Made by a program: the position numbers and the translations under genes. From Thiopseudomonas denitrificans (GTDB lineage Bacteria > Pseudomonadota > Gammaproteobacteria > Pseudomonadales > Pseudomonadaceae): DNA of 64,000 nt. The stretch's first letter is position 1. The number at the start of each line of letters is the position of its first letter. The stretch lies in the NCBI RefSeq assembly GCF_002866065.1, contig NZ_LNJZ01000006.1:1-64000 (forward strand). The letters are read 5' to 3'. Under the pieces are notes generated by a model. It searched no databases. It was not told where the DNA came from and worked only from the letters and a program-made list of their open reading frames with translations. Shown here piece by piece: positions 56,087 to 63,731 of the stretch.

Positions 56087-56246
56087 ACTTATAATGACCC
56101 AGCATGCGTTTGCCATTGATTAAACTGGCATCATCATAACAGTAGATTAGTGCCCTGGTGCTTGCATCAACCGTGACGGGGCCGCGATTGATCCAGGTTT
56201 CTGGCTTATAGCCTACACAACCAGCAAGTAGCAAAGTGGTTGCTAA
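56046..56246 (-). pseudogene. leaderless lipoprotein fragment at the left end of the array
   Basis: Read from the cassette boundary at 56247, the frame gives [52 protein letters not shown]. The lipobox LLLAGC is there, but the initiator and charged N-region are missing, cut at the GTTAGCA core. The frame stops inside yfaE. It looks like a lipoprotein cassette whose 5' end was lost by recombination. Confidence 0.5.
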
Positions 56247-56296
56247 CGTTTGAGTTGAGGGGCAGCCGGAGCAAAGAGGAGGGTTCGGCAGATGGC

Positions 56297-56482
56297 TCAT
56301 GACCCAGTGTGCAGTGTACTAAAGAAATCCAGAAGACGGGAAAGTAGTGCTAGCAACACCAACACGGGAATGCTGTATCCGATCAGCCGACTCTGCCATC
56401 CAGGGTATTTCTTACGGTAGCTTTTTAGCAGCGCCCAAGCGCTATTTCCTTCACCTGGAACTAACGGAGGCGGTGGATATCT
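56297..56482 (-). pseudogene. in-frame continuation after the 53-aa membrane protein
   Basis: Directly after the TAA of the gene at 56483-56644, the same frame stays open for about 60 codons (GEGNSAWALLKSYRKKYPGW, then a membrane helix IGYSIPVLVLLALLSRLLDFF). There is no start codon of its own. It may be the remnant of a longer membrane protein, or chance. Confidence 0.35.
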
Positions 56483-56644
56483 TTAAAAGAACAGCCCGAC
56501 AGCCCCAAGAAACGCGACTATTGCAGAGACGACAAAATATGAAGCGCTCTGTTGTGCTGCTCCGCTGAAAATTAGCGCGCCAATCCCTGAGACAGAAAAG
56601 AGCACTGCGATGCTAACTACAAGAATTTTGGTGAAATTGCTCAT
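56483..56644 (-). CDS. 53-aa two-helix membrane protein (cassette gene)
   Basis: It starts MSNFTKILVVSIAVLFSVSGIGALIFSG from ATG 56644, with GCAGGAA upstream directly following the cassette core CGTTAGG. The second helix is YFVVSAIVAFLGAVGLFF. A longer frame to 56716 would read through the attC-like site and is rejected. Small membrane proteins like this are common integron cargo. Function is unknown. Confidence 0.55.
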   Translation of the reverse strand: MSNFTKILVVSIAVLFSVSGIGALIFSGAAQQSASYFVVSAIVAFLGAVGLFF

Positions 56645-56649
56645 TTCCT

Positions 56650-56700
56650 GCCTAACGATTGAATTAAGCCACGCCGCAATGGGGCGTGCAAGCCCATAAA
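56650..56700 (-). other. degenerate attC half-site
   Basis: GCCTAAC (56650-56656) and a CACGCC...GGCGTG hairpin are present, but the expected GTTA end is missing. The 56701-56772 stretch to the next attC has no gene. Confidence 0.5.
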
Positions 56701-56772
56701 CAGACGACATAAACACGTACCATAGCTATATTTCTTCTACTAGTATGAAGTCTCGGATGAGAATATTTTGCT

Positions 56773-56839
56773 GGCTAACGTTTGAATTCACCGGCCTGCG
56801 CGGCTTTTTGCGCAGGCCCGGAGGAATGAATTGTTAGGG
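56773..56839 (-). other. attC site
   Basis: GGCTAAC at 56773 and GTTAGGG at 56833 flank CCGGCCTGCGC / GCGCAGGCCCGG. The last 21 or so codons of the lipoprotein cassette gene lie within it. Confidence 0.8.
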
Positions 56840-57305
56840 CGGCGGCTGATATGGGGCGCAATTTCAGCCAATCCTCGCCCAGCGAATTTTTACCTTCAAC
56901 CGAGACAGAGAAAACCGCTGTTTGTGGGGTAAGCGGCTCCTCCGGTACTGGCGTGAAATCACCGTGCCAACGAATGTGCATTTCCGAATGCACAACTTTT
57001 CTTTTAAGGCGAAAGACCATCAACATCTCACCATCATCAGTTGACTCAGCCGTGACAACCGACTTGCAGTCCCCAGTCGAAAGCGCAAGTCGTTTACAAA
57101 CTTCGCTGGTGAGCTGATACGGGCCGAACAGGAAAAACTCATCCCATTCAAACTTTGTGATCTTGGCAAGCTCGATCCTTGAAGTCTTTCTATCTCGGAG
57201 TTCTTTTTTCAACTCCCAGCCCACCTCACCGCTCTTGAGATAGCGGTAGGCATCGCCACAGCCCGGCAGGTATAGAGCTAGGAGGATCGCAAGGACTGTT
57301 CGCAT
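56775..57305 (-). CDS. lipoprotein cassette gene
   Basis: A 176-aa protein. Signal peptide MRTVLAILLALYLPGC ends in a lipobox (C16). The mature part is soluble (LKSGEVGWELKKELRDRKTSRIELAKITKFEWDEFFLFGPYQ) and unrecognised. The tail from about residue 155 (ALTIHSSGPAQKAAQAGEFKR) is encoded by the attC itself, so it was added by cassette insertion and changes with position. The gene starts 5 nt from the cassette core. Confidence 0.7.
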   Translation of the reverse strand: MRTVLAILLALYLPGCGDAYRYLKSGEVGWELKKELRDRKTSRIELAKITKFEWDEFFLFGPYQLTSEVCKRLALSTGDCKSVVTAESTDDGEMLMVFRLKRKVVHSEMHIRWHGDFTPVPEEPLTPQTAVFSVSVEGKNSLGEDWLKLRPISAAALTIHSSGPAQKAAQAGEFKR

Positions 57306-57309
57306 AGTG

Positions 57310-57393
57310 TCCTAACGCTTGCAGCATGCGCGCCTACGAAATGAAGCCGAAGGCGCAATGTAGTAGGCGTCGCCGTGCCTGCACTTGTTATGT
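57310..57393 (-). other. attC site
   Basis: TCCTAAC (57310-57316) and GTTATGT (57387-57393) enclose an inverted repeat with GCGCCTACGAA...TAGTAGGCG. The stop codon of the next gene is within GTTATGT. Confidence 0.85.
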
Positions 57394-57768
57394 ATAAATG
57401 ACTCTAGCGCCGGAGATGGTTAAGACCCCATCTTTCTCAAGCCGTCTAATAATCGTATCGATTTTACTTTCCTCTATGCCGCCTTGAAACTGGAACATCG
57501 CGGCAATGAAGTTTATTAAAGATTGCTTCTTTGAGGGCTTTGACTTGACTAGCCTCTCCTTAACGTACGAAATAACATCCAAATCGCTAGGCGTTTCAGC
57601 CTTGCTTCTCGGTTCCGATTTCTCAATTTTCGGCGCTGATATATTTCTCGCGGTAGGATTCAGATCTTCCTCCTCCTTTATTGCCGCTTGAATCAAATAT
57701 TGGGAAAGCTTCAATTTTTCCCGATAAGTGAGCTTGTCAGCTGCAAGCCTTATAACGTCATAACTCAT
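57388..57768 (-). CDS. hypothetical cassette protein with winged-helix-like C-terminus
   Basis: A 126-aa protein. The N-terminal helix (VIRLAADKLTYREKLKLSQYLIQAAIKEEE) is linked by a charged, proline-containing region to SLINFIAAMFQFQGGIEESKIDTIIRRLEKDGVLTISGARVIYT, which reads like a winged helix or OST-HTH-type fold. Nucleic-acid binding is a guess. It is a cassette gene ending in its attC. No family recognised. Confidence 0.65.
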   Translation of the reverse strand: MSYDVIRLAADKLTYREKLKLSQYLIQAAIKEEEDLNPTARNISAPKIEKSEPRSKAETPSDLDVISYVKERLVKSKPSKKQSLINFIAAMFQFQGGIEESKIDTIIRRLEKDGVLTISGARVIYT

Positions 57769-57806
57769 CTAGAATTCCCTCATAAGAAATTACCGTTCGA
57801 TTTTAT

Positions 57807-57872
57807 ACATAACGCTGCCTTCAGCGGAGCAGGCGCGTTAGCGACTGCGTCCGCTGGAAGGCCTTGTTAAAT
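57807..57872 (-). other. attC site
   Basis: ACATAAC (57807-57813) and GTTAAAT (57866-57872) flank GCCTTCAGCGGA / TCCGCTGGAAGGC. It contains the stop codon of the gene at 57867. Confidence 0.88.
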
Positions 57873-58910
57873 CCAGATTGATAAATCCGCATCAAACCCC
57901 ACCTTTTTTCTCGAATGCGCATGAGCTATTGCAATGCCTACACTAGTCAGGTCAAGATTGTTAAATGAAGATTTCGCGATATCTTCAAGAAATCTTTCGA
58001 ACTTTGGGCATATTGACTTTAGATAGTCTGTTGCCTCATTCTTATTCATCATTTGGCTGTTATTTATCTGTATTAGCTTATTGGCATTCTCTTCTGAGAT
58101 AGCCTGCTGCTTACACAGAGTTCGAATTACGTCATCATCCATCCCTTTCGCCTGAACAAGATTGACATTGTGCTGACATGGAATAATGACATTCCAGATA
58201 TTAGGGCTTTCCTCGGCGATATCGTTTAGTTGCTCTCTCTCAAAGCCTTTGCAAAATATTGCCTTATAGGTTTGCATTAATATATTTACAATATCTCTAG
58301 AGCCGGCCCTGATAGCAGCGCAACCAACATACTCTAGATGTTTGTAGTTCGAGTCCTTTTCGCCTACAGCATCTGCAAATACAAGTACTGCATCATTCAA
58401 GTAATCAGCAAACATCTGCAGGCTTGTGATATTGAGTCTTCTTGTGTACCCGAGATTAAAACAACAAGCCAATATATCAAGCTGCGTGCCATTCAATTTT
58501 GGTGCAATTGATAAGGACTCATTCAAAACCACCTGAAGCAGGCTTCTTTCTTCTTCTTTCGAACGATCAACCAAAATATCAACCAGAATATCCCCTAGTT
58601 CCTTATCACCTGAGCGTGCATATTCCTTTTGTGCTTGAAAAAGTGAATGTTGAAAATCTGGGTCTTCTGATGCTTTTAATCCACCTGGATTTTTTTCTGA
58701 GAGCTCTTCTAAAAACTGCTCAGTGATCTCTTTTGCTCGCTGATCAGCGGTTTCTTTAGCCACTCCAGCGAGTTTATAGAAGTTACCCTCGAATACCTCT
58801 AAAGCTATTTCTTTTACGTGTGCAATCGATAAGCCTGTGTTTACCGTTATATTTTCGGCTTGTAGATTTACAGAATTATCTCCTGACTCTTGTGTTTTCT
58901 TACTTATCAT
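57867..58910 (-). CDS. cytosolic partner of a two-gene cassette (LPO_1073/Vpar_1526-like)
   Basis: 347 aa from ATG 58910, overlapping the upstream membrane-protein gene by 11 nt, so translation is coupled. It starts MISKKTQESGDNSVNLQAENITVN, followed by an all-helical protein (HVKEIALEVFEGNFYKLAG, DPDFQHSLFQAQKEYARSGDKELGDILVDILVDRSKEEER, VVLNESLSIAPKL). The body resembles the uncharacterised LPO_1073/Vpar_1526 family as I remember it. The N-terminal SGDNSxNxQ motif is also at the C-terminus of its partner. A longer frame to 59075 is on the wrong side of the overlap. Confidence 0.7.
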   Translation of the reverse strand: MISKKTQESGDNSVNLQAENITVNTGLSIAHVKEIALEVFEGNFYKLAGVAKETADQRAKEITEQFLEELSEKNPGGLKASEDPDFQHSLFQAQKEYARSGDKELGDILVDILVDRSKEEERSLLQVVLNESLSIAPKLNGTQLDILACCFNLGYTRRLNITSLQMFADYLNDAVLVFADAVGEKDSNYKHLEYVGCAAIRAGSRDIVNILMQTYKAIFCKGFEREQLNDIAEESPNIWNVIIPCQHNVNLVQAKGMDDDVIRTLCKQQAISEENANKLIQINNSQMMNKNEATDYLKSICPKFERFLEDIAKSSFNNLDLTSVGIAIAHAHSRKKVGFDADLSIWI

Positions 58911-59103
58911 CTTTATCCCTGTTTTTATTCGAGACGTTGATGCTTCCGCCAACTTGGATGTTGGTGGAATTGTCACCGCTTTTCTGTGACATATTATTGT
59001 TCGATGACTTTCGGAAGAAAATCCACGATATAACAGCAACCCCGATACCGCTGAAGACCCATTCCTTATTGGCAATTATGTAATCCAGCACTTGATTCTC
59101 CAT
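58900..59103 (-). CDS. small membrane protein with C-terminal SGDNSTNIQ motif
   Basis: A 67-aa protein (MENQVLDYIIANKEWVFSGIGVAVISWIFF) with one membrane helix (about 14-31), then RKSSNNNMSQKSGDNSTNIQVGGSINVSNKNRDKDDK. The GDNSTNIQVGGSINV stretch is glycine/asparagine-rich with alternating hydrophobic residues, a possible self-assembling strand. It starts 7 nt from the cassette core with no clear Shine-Dalgarno. It is the first gene of a two-gene cassette. Confidence 0.7.
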   Translation of the reverse strand: MENQVLDYIIANKEWVFSGIGVAVISWIFFRKSSNNNMSQKSGDNSTNIQVGGSINVSNKNRDKDDK

Positions 59104-59109
59104 TAGAGG

Positions 59110-59195
59110 ATTTAACGCCTCATATCAGCCGACCACATAAGCAGAGCGACGAAGGAGCGGCGCTTTTGTGGGTCGGCTGCATGTGATTGTTAGAG
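59110..59195 (-). other. attC site
   Basis: ATTTAAC (59110-59116) and GTTAGAG (59189-59195) flank CAGCCGACC / GGTCGGCTG with a long internal region. Confidence 0.88.
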
Positions 59196-59200
59196 CGCAT

Positions 59201-59869
59201 TTACTTTGGCTCTGAAATAAACCTGAGAAACGCATCACCCATTCCGGTTGTACGTTTCTGCCCCAAACCATTTCCACTCATCGTAGTATGCATGCCGTCG
59301 GTATTTATTAGGCCTCGCGTGTATAAGTCTTTCCAAAGCTGGTCATACAAATCTCGGCGACCACGCATTTCCGGCATATTATATTCCAATACGCTACTCA
59401 AGCCGCCCATGCTCATGTTGGGCGGTGGTGTTGGTGACTGAAACAGCTTCAATATTTGAATGTGTAACTCTGTTAGGGAATCTACGAAATTCAAAAACAG
59501 GTGTTGCATTGCTTCTTCTGGCGCTTGCCCAGTAGCAATATTCGCAACGGCATTGCGAAGGGCTGATAGCTTTTCCTCTTTGTGTGTTCTCAAAGCGAGC
59601 TGTGATGCATACATTGCCGCAGAAATAAACTGTTCATTTTCTTGAAGCGTTTCTAGGTTTAGCCCTTTTTCTTCCAATTCTTGGAGCTTCTCTCCAACTT
59701 GGGCCATCCATGCCACCCGGCGCTTTTCGAGAGGCGGTTGCACAACGTTTTGGAATAGCTCCACAGCCGCACCACCAACAATTGGAATTGCTGACAATCC
59801 CGCCTTAGTGATCGAATGCGCTACATCCCTTTTAGATGGTTCTGGCACTTCTAGCTTTTCTTTATCCAT
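59201..59869 (-). CDS. hypothetical cassette protein with hydrophobic N-terminal hairpin
   Basis: A 222-aa protein. After a charged start (MDKEKLEVPEPSKRDVAH) comes ITKAGLSAIPIVGGAAVELFQNVVQPPLEKRRVAW, a hydrophobic helical hairpin followed by a basic patch, then helices and a C-terminal part with MRGRRDLYDQLWKDLYTRGLINTDG. Similar 'SAIPxVGG...PLEKRR' starts occur in uncharacterised, often defence-associated proteins. That is a recollection, not shown here. It is bounded by attC on both sides. Confidence 0.65.
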   Translation of the reverse strand: MDKEKLEVPEPSKRDVAHSITKAGLSAIPIVGGAAVELFQNVVQPPLEKRRVAWMAQVGEKLQELEEKGLNLETLQENEQFISAAMYASQLALRTHKEEKLSALRNAVANIATGQAPEEAMQHLFLNFVDSLTELHIQILKLFQSPTPPPNMSMGGLSSVLEYNMPEMRGRRDLYDQLWKDLYTRGLINTDGMHTTMSGNGLGQKRTTGMGDAFLRFISEPK

Positions 59870-59886
59870 GATTATTTCCTACTGCG

Positions 59887-59962
59887 CTCTAACGTTTGGT
59901 TAAGGGGCGGGCTTTAGCCCGTCCCAGTGAGCGAGGCGAACGGTTTGAACCACTAGTTAGAG
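59887..59962 (-). other. attC site
   Basis: CTCTAAC (59887-59893) and GTTAGAG (59956-59962) are exactly complementary ends. The inner GGGCGGGCTTTAGCCCG hairpin is strong. Confidence 0.88.
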
Positions 59963-59977
59963 CTGCCGAACTGATAC

Positions 59978-60460
59978 CTAGCCTCTCTTTCCAGAACCAA
60001 AGCTACCAGGGAATCTTGCCCAAGAATCCAGCATGTCAATTTTCTTAGGGGACTTCTTGGTTTTTTTAACAGTGATTTTTGCTTTAGCCAATGCTGGCTT
60101 GGGAGCTGGTTTTGACGCTCCTTGTATTTTGCTGGGCTTGGCATTGATAAAATTACGAAGCTGGACATCTACGTTTGGTGGCGATGAAGACCTGATAAAA
60201 ATAGGACTCCCTTCATCCAGCTTGCATTCTAAACCGCAGCGAAAGCAGAACCACTTGATTATTTGATGCATGTATTTTGTATCTTTGAATATGGTTACTA
60301 TTTTTTCTATATGTATGCGGTCGCCATGTTTTATTGCATGAGCTGCCGCGAATTCAGAGGCTTTAATTAGCGCTTGTGAATTTGCAAGCTTTTTAATGTC
60401 GATAAATTCTTTTACTGCTGGATTTGATAGTGCGGCTAACAGCTTCTCTTCTTCACTCAT
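59978..60460 (-). CDS. hypothetical cassette protein with basic tail
   Basis: A 160-aa protein. An N-terminal helical region (MSEEEKLLAALSNPAVKEFIDIKKLANSQALIKASEFAAAHAI) is followed by WFCFRCGLECKLDEGSPIFIRSSS, with a CxxCxxxC cluster, and a lysine/proline/alanine-rich tail (SKPAPKPALAKAKITVKKTKKSPKK). The tail resembles histone-H1-like or nucleic-acid-binding linkers. Function is unknown. Its sequence is AT-richer than the chromosome. Confidence 0.65.
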   Translation of the reverse strand: MSEEEKLLAALSNPAVKEFIDIKKLANSQALIKASEFAAAHAIKHGDRIHIEKIVTIFKDTKYMHQIIKWFCFRCGLECKLDEGSPIFIRSSSPPNVDVQLRNFINAKPSKIQGASKPAPKPALAKAKITVKKTKKSPKKIDMLDSWARFPGSFGSGKRG

Positions 60461-60523
60461 TCGTCAACCATTTCTACTGTGATTTGCGAGGAGTATTGGC
60501 TTGTGCAGCAGTGCTGCCAAAGG

Positions 60524-60595
60524 CTCTAACGCCTGCATTTGCGGCTGGTTTGGAGCGCAGCGGAAAACCAGTCCGACAACATGCACTTGTTATGT
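60524..60595 (-). other. attC site
   Basis: CTCTAAC (60524-60530) and GTTATGT (60589-60595) flank GGCTGGTTT / AAAACCAGTC. Confidence 0.88.
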
Positions 60596-62923
60596 ATTGA
60601 TCATTAGCGCCGGCCAAAACGCTTGGTTTATACAAATAACGCAGTGGTTCGATTTTTTCTTAACGCCATCCATTAACGTTTTGTTATAACTAAAATCGTA
60701 GATAAATTTTGGGTCATCTGAATTAATCTTAATGCCAAGAAACCCATACCAAAGTAAAAGCTGGAAAATCTTCTTTGTAATCTCTCCTGGCTCAGAACCT
60801 TCAGCGATTAAAGCTAAGACATCAGATTCATTTAGCTCTGATTTGCATCCAATAAATGAATAAAGAACATTCTCAGATTCAGGCGCAATATCTCTCAATT
60901 CGTAACCAATATCCCTAAGAAGATCCGATGCGTATGCCGACAATCCCTTTTCAATATCAGATTCAGATATAATTTCATGATTTAAATTTATAGCAAAGCT
61001 TTTGCAGTGGTTGATCAAGTTTAATAAGAACCTGGGTCTCATTAACGACCTATCTATAAAGTACTGAGATGACTCTTCACCTTTATAGTGACTTACAATA
61101 ATCTTCAACCAGGCTTCGACGAATTCAGTGTTCTCATCCAATCCATTGGCAACAATTCGCAATCTAACCAGCTCCCTAAGTAAATCAGGGTCTGTCCAAT
61201 CTAATAAAACACTTGCTTCTTTCCCTCTATCAGCCGTTTCTTTTACAAGGAGTTCATACACATCATTTCTCAAGAAAACTGCTGTCTTTATGTCAAGTTC
61301 TTTTTTTCCAAATACTCTTTCAATTTTTCTTGTCGCATCAATTAAAGCCCGAATTATTAATAGATCGTTATGCTCCAACCCCGACGTAGGCCATCCGTTG
61401 TCAATATTGTCAAACAAAAGCCATAGCGTGCCTTTGTTCTCCATGTAATTCAGCAACTCTTGACGCAAAGCCTTTACATCATGTTTATAGAGTAATTGTG
61501 TAAGATCAGAGGACGAAAGGCTGACCTTTTCTTTTCCAGAATGGATCGACTCATATTCAGAATATACTTTTTCCATAAGCTGCGACATACGCTCAGAAAA
61601 ATCACCATCTGAATCATAGTCGTCAACGTTATATATATTTGCTAGAGCTCTATAACCATCATAAAGCACATGATCATGAATATGTCTTTTCTTATCTTTC
61701 TCCAATATTTTGTAGCAAATCTCAAGAAGTAAAACGTATTCCCAAAAGGCCGTTATCGTATGTAAATAGGTTCCTTCTTCTAGAAAATTAAGAATTCTCT
61801 CTTTAAACTTTATTAATTTATAGCCATCAGGCTTTAAATCTAAAACTATATTCTTGCTTCGATTTCTATCTCTCTCAATATCTCTTATTTGTAGAAAAAT
61901 CGCTGATTTTCCAGAACCCTTTCTTCCAATAACAAGATGAGCTTCCCCTCGTAACGCTTTAAGATACTGATCAGTTTCCAAATAATAAGAGCTCAAATCC
62001 CGCATTTCGTTTTCCGCTGAGGAAGATCCTAAGTTTAATTTTTTAAGAAAGGATCGTTCAGTTAGCTTTTGCTCTTCCGTTTTCTCTTGAAACGCCCTAG
62101 CGACATCACTAGCAAAGTCAGCAATATGATCATTCACATCATCGGGATGATAAGTTACGTTAACAAAATCTCTATAGTCTAGGGGAACAGGATCGTCGCC
62201 ATTTTGTAGTATTCGAAATGCCTTGCCCATACCCTCAGACAACCCTGCTATAAATGCGGCGCGTAGATTATGAATGGCATTCCCAGATGAATCTTTTGAT
62301 AACAGTGGCACTAAGACTCCATAGGAAGACGAAACTTGATTTATCGCATCATACGCCGAAAGACGTGGTTGTTCATTTGGATCAAAGTTTCGGAAAATAT
62401 AGCCAGACTTTTTTATACGAGAAACTATTCGACCAGACCAGTCCGTTTTATATGGCGTTTCTAACAAGTAAACTGGCGCTTGGCGGTTGACTCGTGATGA
62501 AATCTCTAAAGGTGATTTTTTCGACGCTTCTAAAATAAAAGATTTTAGTTCCTGAGAGTTCTGATACTCGCGATAACCAAGAGTATCGAATATACCAACC
62601 TTGTCTGCTATTAAGTCTTGATTTTCGATACTTTTATTCTTGGTTAACAAGACTCTCTTTGATCTTCCAATCGCGTAACCAATTTCATAAACCACATTGA
62701 AGTTAAGCTTCGTTATATCTGCGATAAGAAAATCAGCTTCGTCTATGCCCTTCAGAACCTCAGTTGAAATAAAATGGCCAATTATGTCTAGTTGCACCCA
62801 TGTATTGACGCAAGTACCTGACTGAGACCGATTGTACTCATCAACCGCCTTTTCTATACATTGTCCTATTTCATTTGGCTGTGATGGGTACGCATAAAAT
62901 CCCGTCAATTCACTCATTTTCAT
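60590..62923 (-). CDS. two nucleosidase/TIR-like domains fused to a P-loop ATPase (candidate defence protein)
   Basis: A 777-aa protein, unusually large for a cassette. Domain 1 (1-140): FYAYPSQP and ADFLIADITKLNFNVVYEIGYAIGRSKRVLL, the layout of nucleoside deoxyribosyltransferase/TIR-like enzymes with a candidate catalytic Glu at 80. Domain 2 (150-280): a second such fold with NLRAAFIAGLSEGMGK. The ATPase follows: Walker A IGRKGSGKS (332-340), Walker B LWLLFDNID (500-508), then a helical C-terminus. It resembles the 'P-loop ATPase Sll1717' group. ATG 62923 follows AAGGATAA. NAD or nucleotide depletion on infection is inferred. Confidence 0.7.
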   Translation of the reverse strand: MKMSELTGFYAYPSQPNEIGQCIEKAVDEYNRSQSGTCVNTWVQLDIIGHFISTEVLKGIDEADFLIADITKLNFNVVYEIGYAIGRSKRVLLTKNKSIENQDLIADKVGIFDTLGYREYQNSQELKSFILEASKKSPLEISSRVNRQAPVYLLETPYKTDWSGRIVSRIKKSGYIFRNFDPNEQPRLSAYDAINQVSSSYGVLVPLLSKDSSGNAIHNLRAAFIAGLSEGMGKAFRILQNGDDPVPLDYRDFVNVTYHPDDVNDHIADFASDVARAFQEKTEEQKLTERSFLKKLNLGSSSAENEMRDLSSYYLETDQYLKALRGEAHLVIGRKGSGKSAIFLQIRDIERDRNRSKNIVLDLKPDGYKLIKFKERILNFLEEGTYLHTITAFWEYVLLLEICYKILEKDKKRHIHDHVLYDGYRALANIYNVDDYDSDGDFSERMSQLMEKVYSEYESIHSGKEKVSLSSSDLTQLLYKHDVKALRQELLNYMENKGTLWLLFDNIDNGWPTSGLEHNDLLIIRALIDATRKIERVFGKKELDIKTAVFLRNDVYELLVKETADRGKEASVLLDWTDPDLLRELVRLRIVANGLDENTEFVEAWLKIIVSHYKGEESSQYFIDRSLMRPRFLLNLINHCKSFAINLNHEIISESDIEKGLSAYASDLLRDIGYELRDIAPESENVLYSFIGCKSELNESDVLALIAEGSEPGEITKKIFQLLLWYGFLGIKINSDDPKFIYDFSYNKTLMDGVKKKSNHCVICINQAFWPALMINT

Positions 62924-62962
62924 TTATCCTTTTAGTTTCGCAATGTTCCACATGCATGGCTT

Positions 62963-63037
62963 GCATAACGCCTCAATAACCGGCGCAGCTTTGCTGCGTC
63001 CGGCGCCGTAGGCGCGCAGTTGATTGACTTGTTATGT
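62963..63037 (-). other. attC site
   Basis: GCATAAC (62963-62969) and GTTATGT (63031-63037) flank CCGGCGCAGC / GCTGCGTCCGG. Confidence 0.88.
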
Positions 63038-63045
63038 GTTGAAGC

Positions 63046-63258
63046 CTACGTACCTTTGCTTAACCCTAAATATGCAATGTATAAGCCTAGTAGCGAGACA
63101 CCGAACCCCCACAGCCACTTCCAATGAGCCAAATAAAATTCAACGACCGAATGAGCAATATCCGAAGTCCAGTGCCTATCGGTGTAAATTCCAACAATAT
63201 GCGGATCGTCGTACGTTTTAATCTCTCCGTCGTACCAGTCTTTTATCCTCTTTAACAT
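63046..63258 (-). CDS. 70-aa membrane protein (cassette gene)
   Basis: MLKRIKDWYDGEIKTYDDPHIVGIYTDRHWTSDIAHSVVEFYLAHWKWLWGFGVSL... A soluble, aromatic-rich N-terminus is followed by one C-terminal membrane helix (about 46-66, WKWLWGFGVSLLGLYIAYLGL). It ends just before its attC. Function is unknown. Confidence 0.65.
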   Translation of the reverse strand: MLKRIKDWYDGEIKTYDDPHIVGIYTDRHWTSDIAHSVVEFYLAHWKWLWGFGVSLLGLYIAYLGLSKGT

Positions 63259-63283
63259 GACAACCCTTTATATCGCCGCAGAC

Positions 63284-63343
63284 ACATAACGCCAAGCACA
63301 CCGGCGCCACGCCAGTGGCGTCCGGTGCTGTGACTTGTTAAGT
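63284..63343 (-). other. attC site
   Basis: ACATAAC (63284-63290) and GTTAAGT (63337-63343) flank CACCGGCGCCAC / GTGGCGTCCGGTG. At 60 bp it is the shortest and most symmetric site of the array. Confidence 0.9.
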
Positions 63344-63347
63344 GTGT

Positions 63348-63722
63348 TTAATCCATTTCCCACTGTTCGAGATCCGTCACGGGATTGGGTAGCCGACCCT
63401 CAAGCCAGTCAGCACAAGTCCCAGGTTTAAACTGAGGATCGTGACATTCAATAACCCAAGACAAAAACGCATCAGGCCCACCATTCATATACGGAGGCGG
63501 CGATACCGGATGGAAAGACGTTGGCAATCTCTCATCTATCGAAAGGTAATTGAGTACGTGACCGAGTTCTTGAACCGTTTGCCACGACAACAAATGGCCA
63601 ATATCGATAGTGAACTTCACCCACCATCGACCATCATCGTCAGCGCCGTGCCCTATTGCTCCTTTAACTGACGGAACCTGTTTCAGGAAATCAATAAGCT
63701 TTGTAAATTCTCGATTATTCAT
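63348..63722 (-). CDS. conserved integron-cassette hypothetical protein
   Basis: About 124 aa from ATG 63722 (a GTG at 63731 is the alternative). MNNREFTKLIDFLKQVPSVKGAIGHGADDDGRWWVKFTIDIGHLLSWQTVQELGHVLNYLS... and PVSPPPYMNGGPDAFLSWVIEC resemble a protein I remember from other integron arrays, of unknown function. It is the cassette nearest to the presumed attI side. The cassette core GTTAAGT is at 63738-63732. Confidence 0.75.
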   Translation of the reverse strand: MNNREFTKLIDFLKQVPSVKGAIGHGADDDGRWWVKFTIDIGHLLSWQTVQELGHVLNYLSIDERLPTSFHPVSPPPYMNGGPDAFLSWVIECHDPQFKPGTCADWLEGRLPNPVTDLEQWEMD

Positions 63723-63731
63723 TGGATACAC

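Noticed and set aside
56347-56568. 73-codon plus-strand frame inside the cassette array
   Set aside because: It has the opposite orientation to all cassettes, no ribosome-binding site and no similarity; it lies over the membrane-protein remnant.
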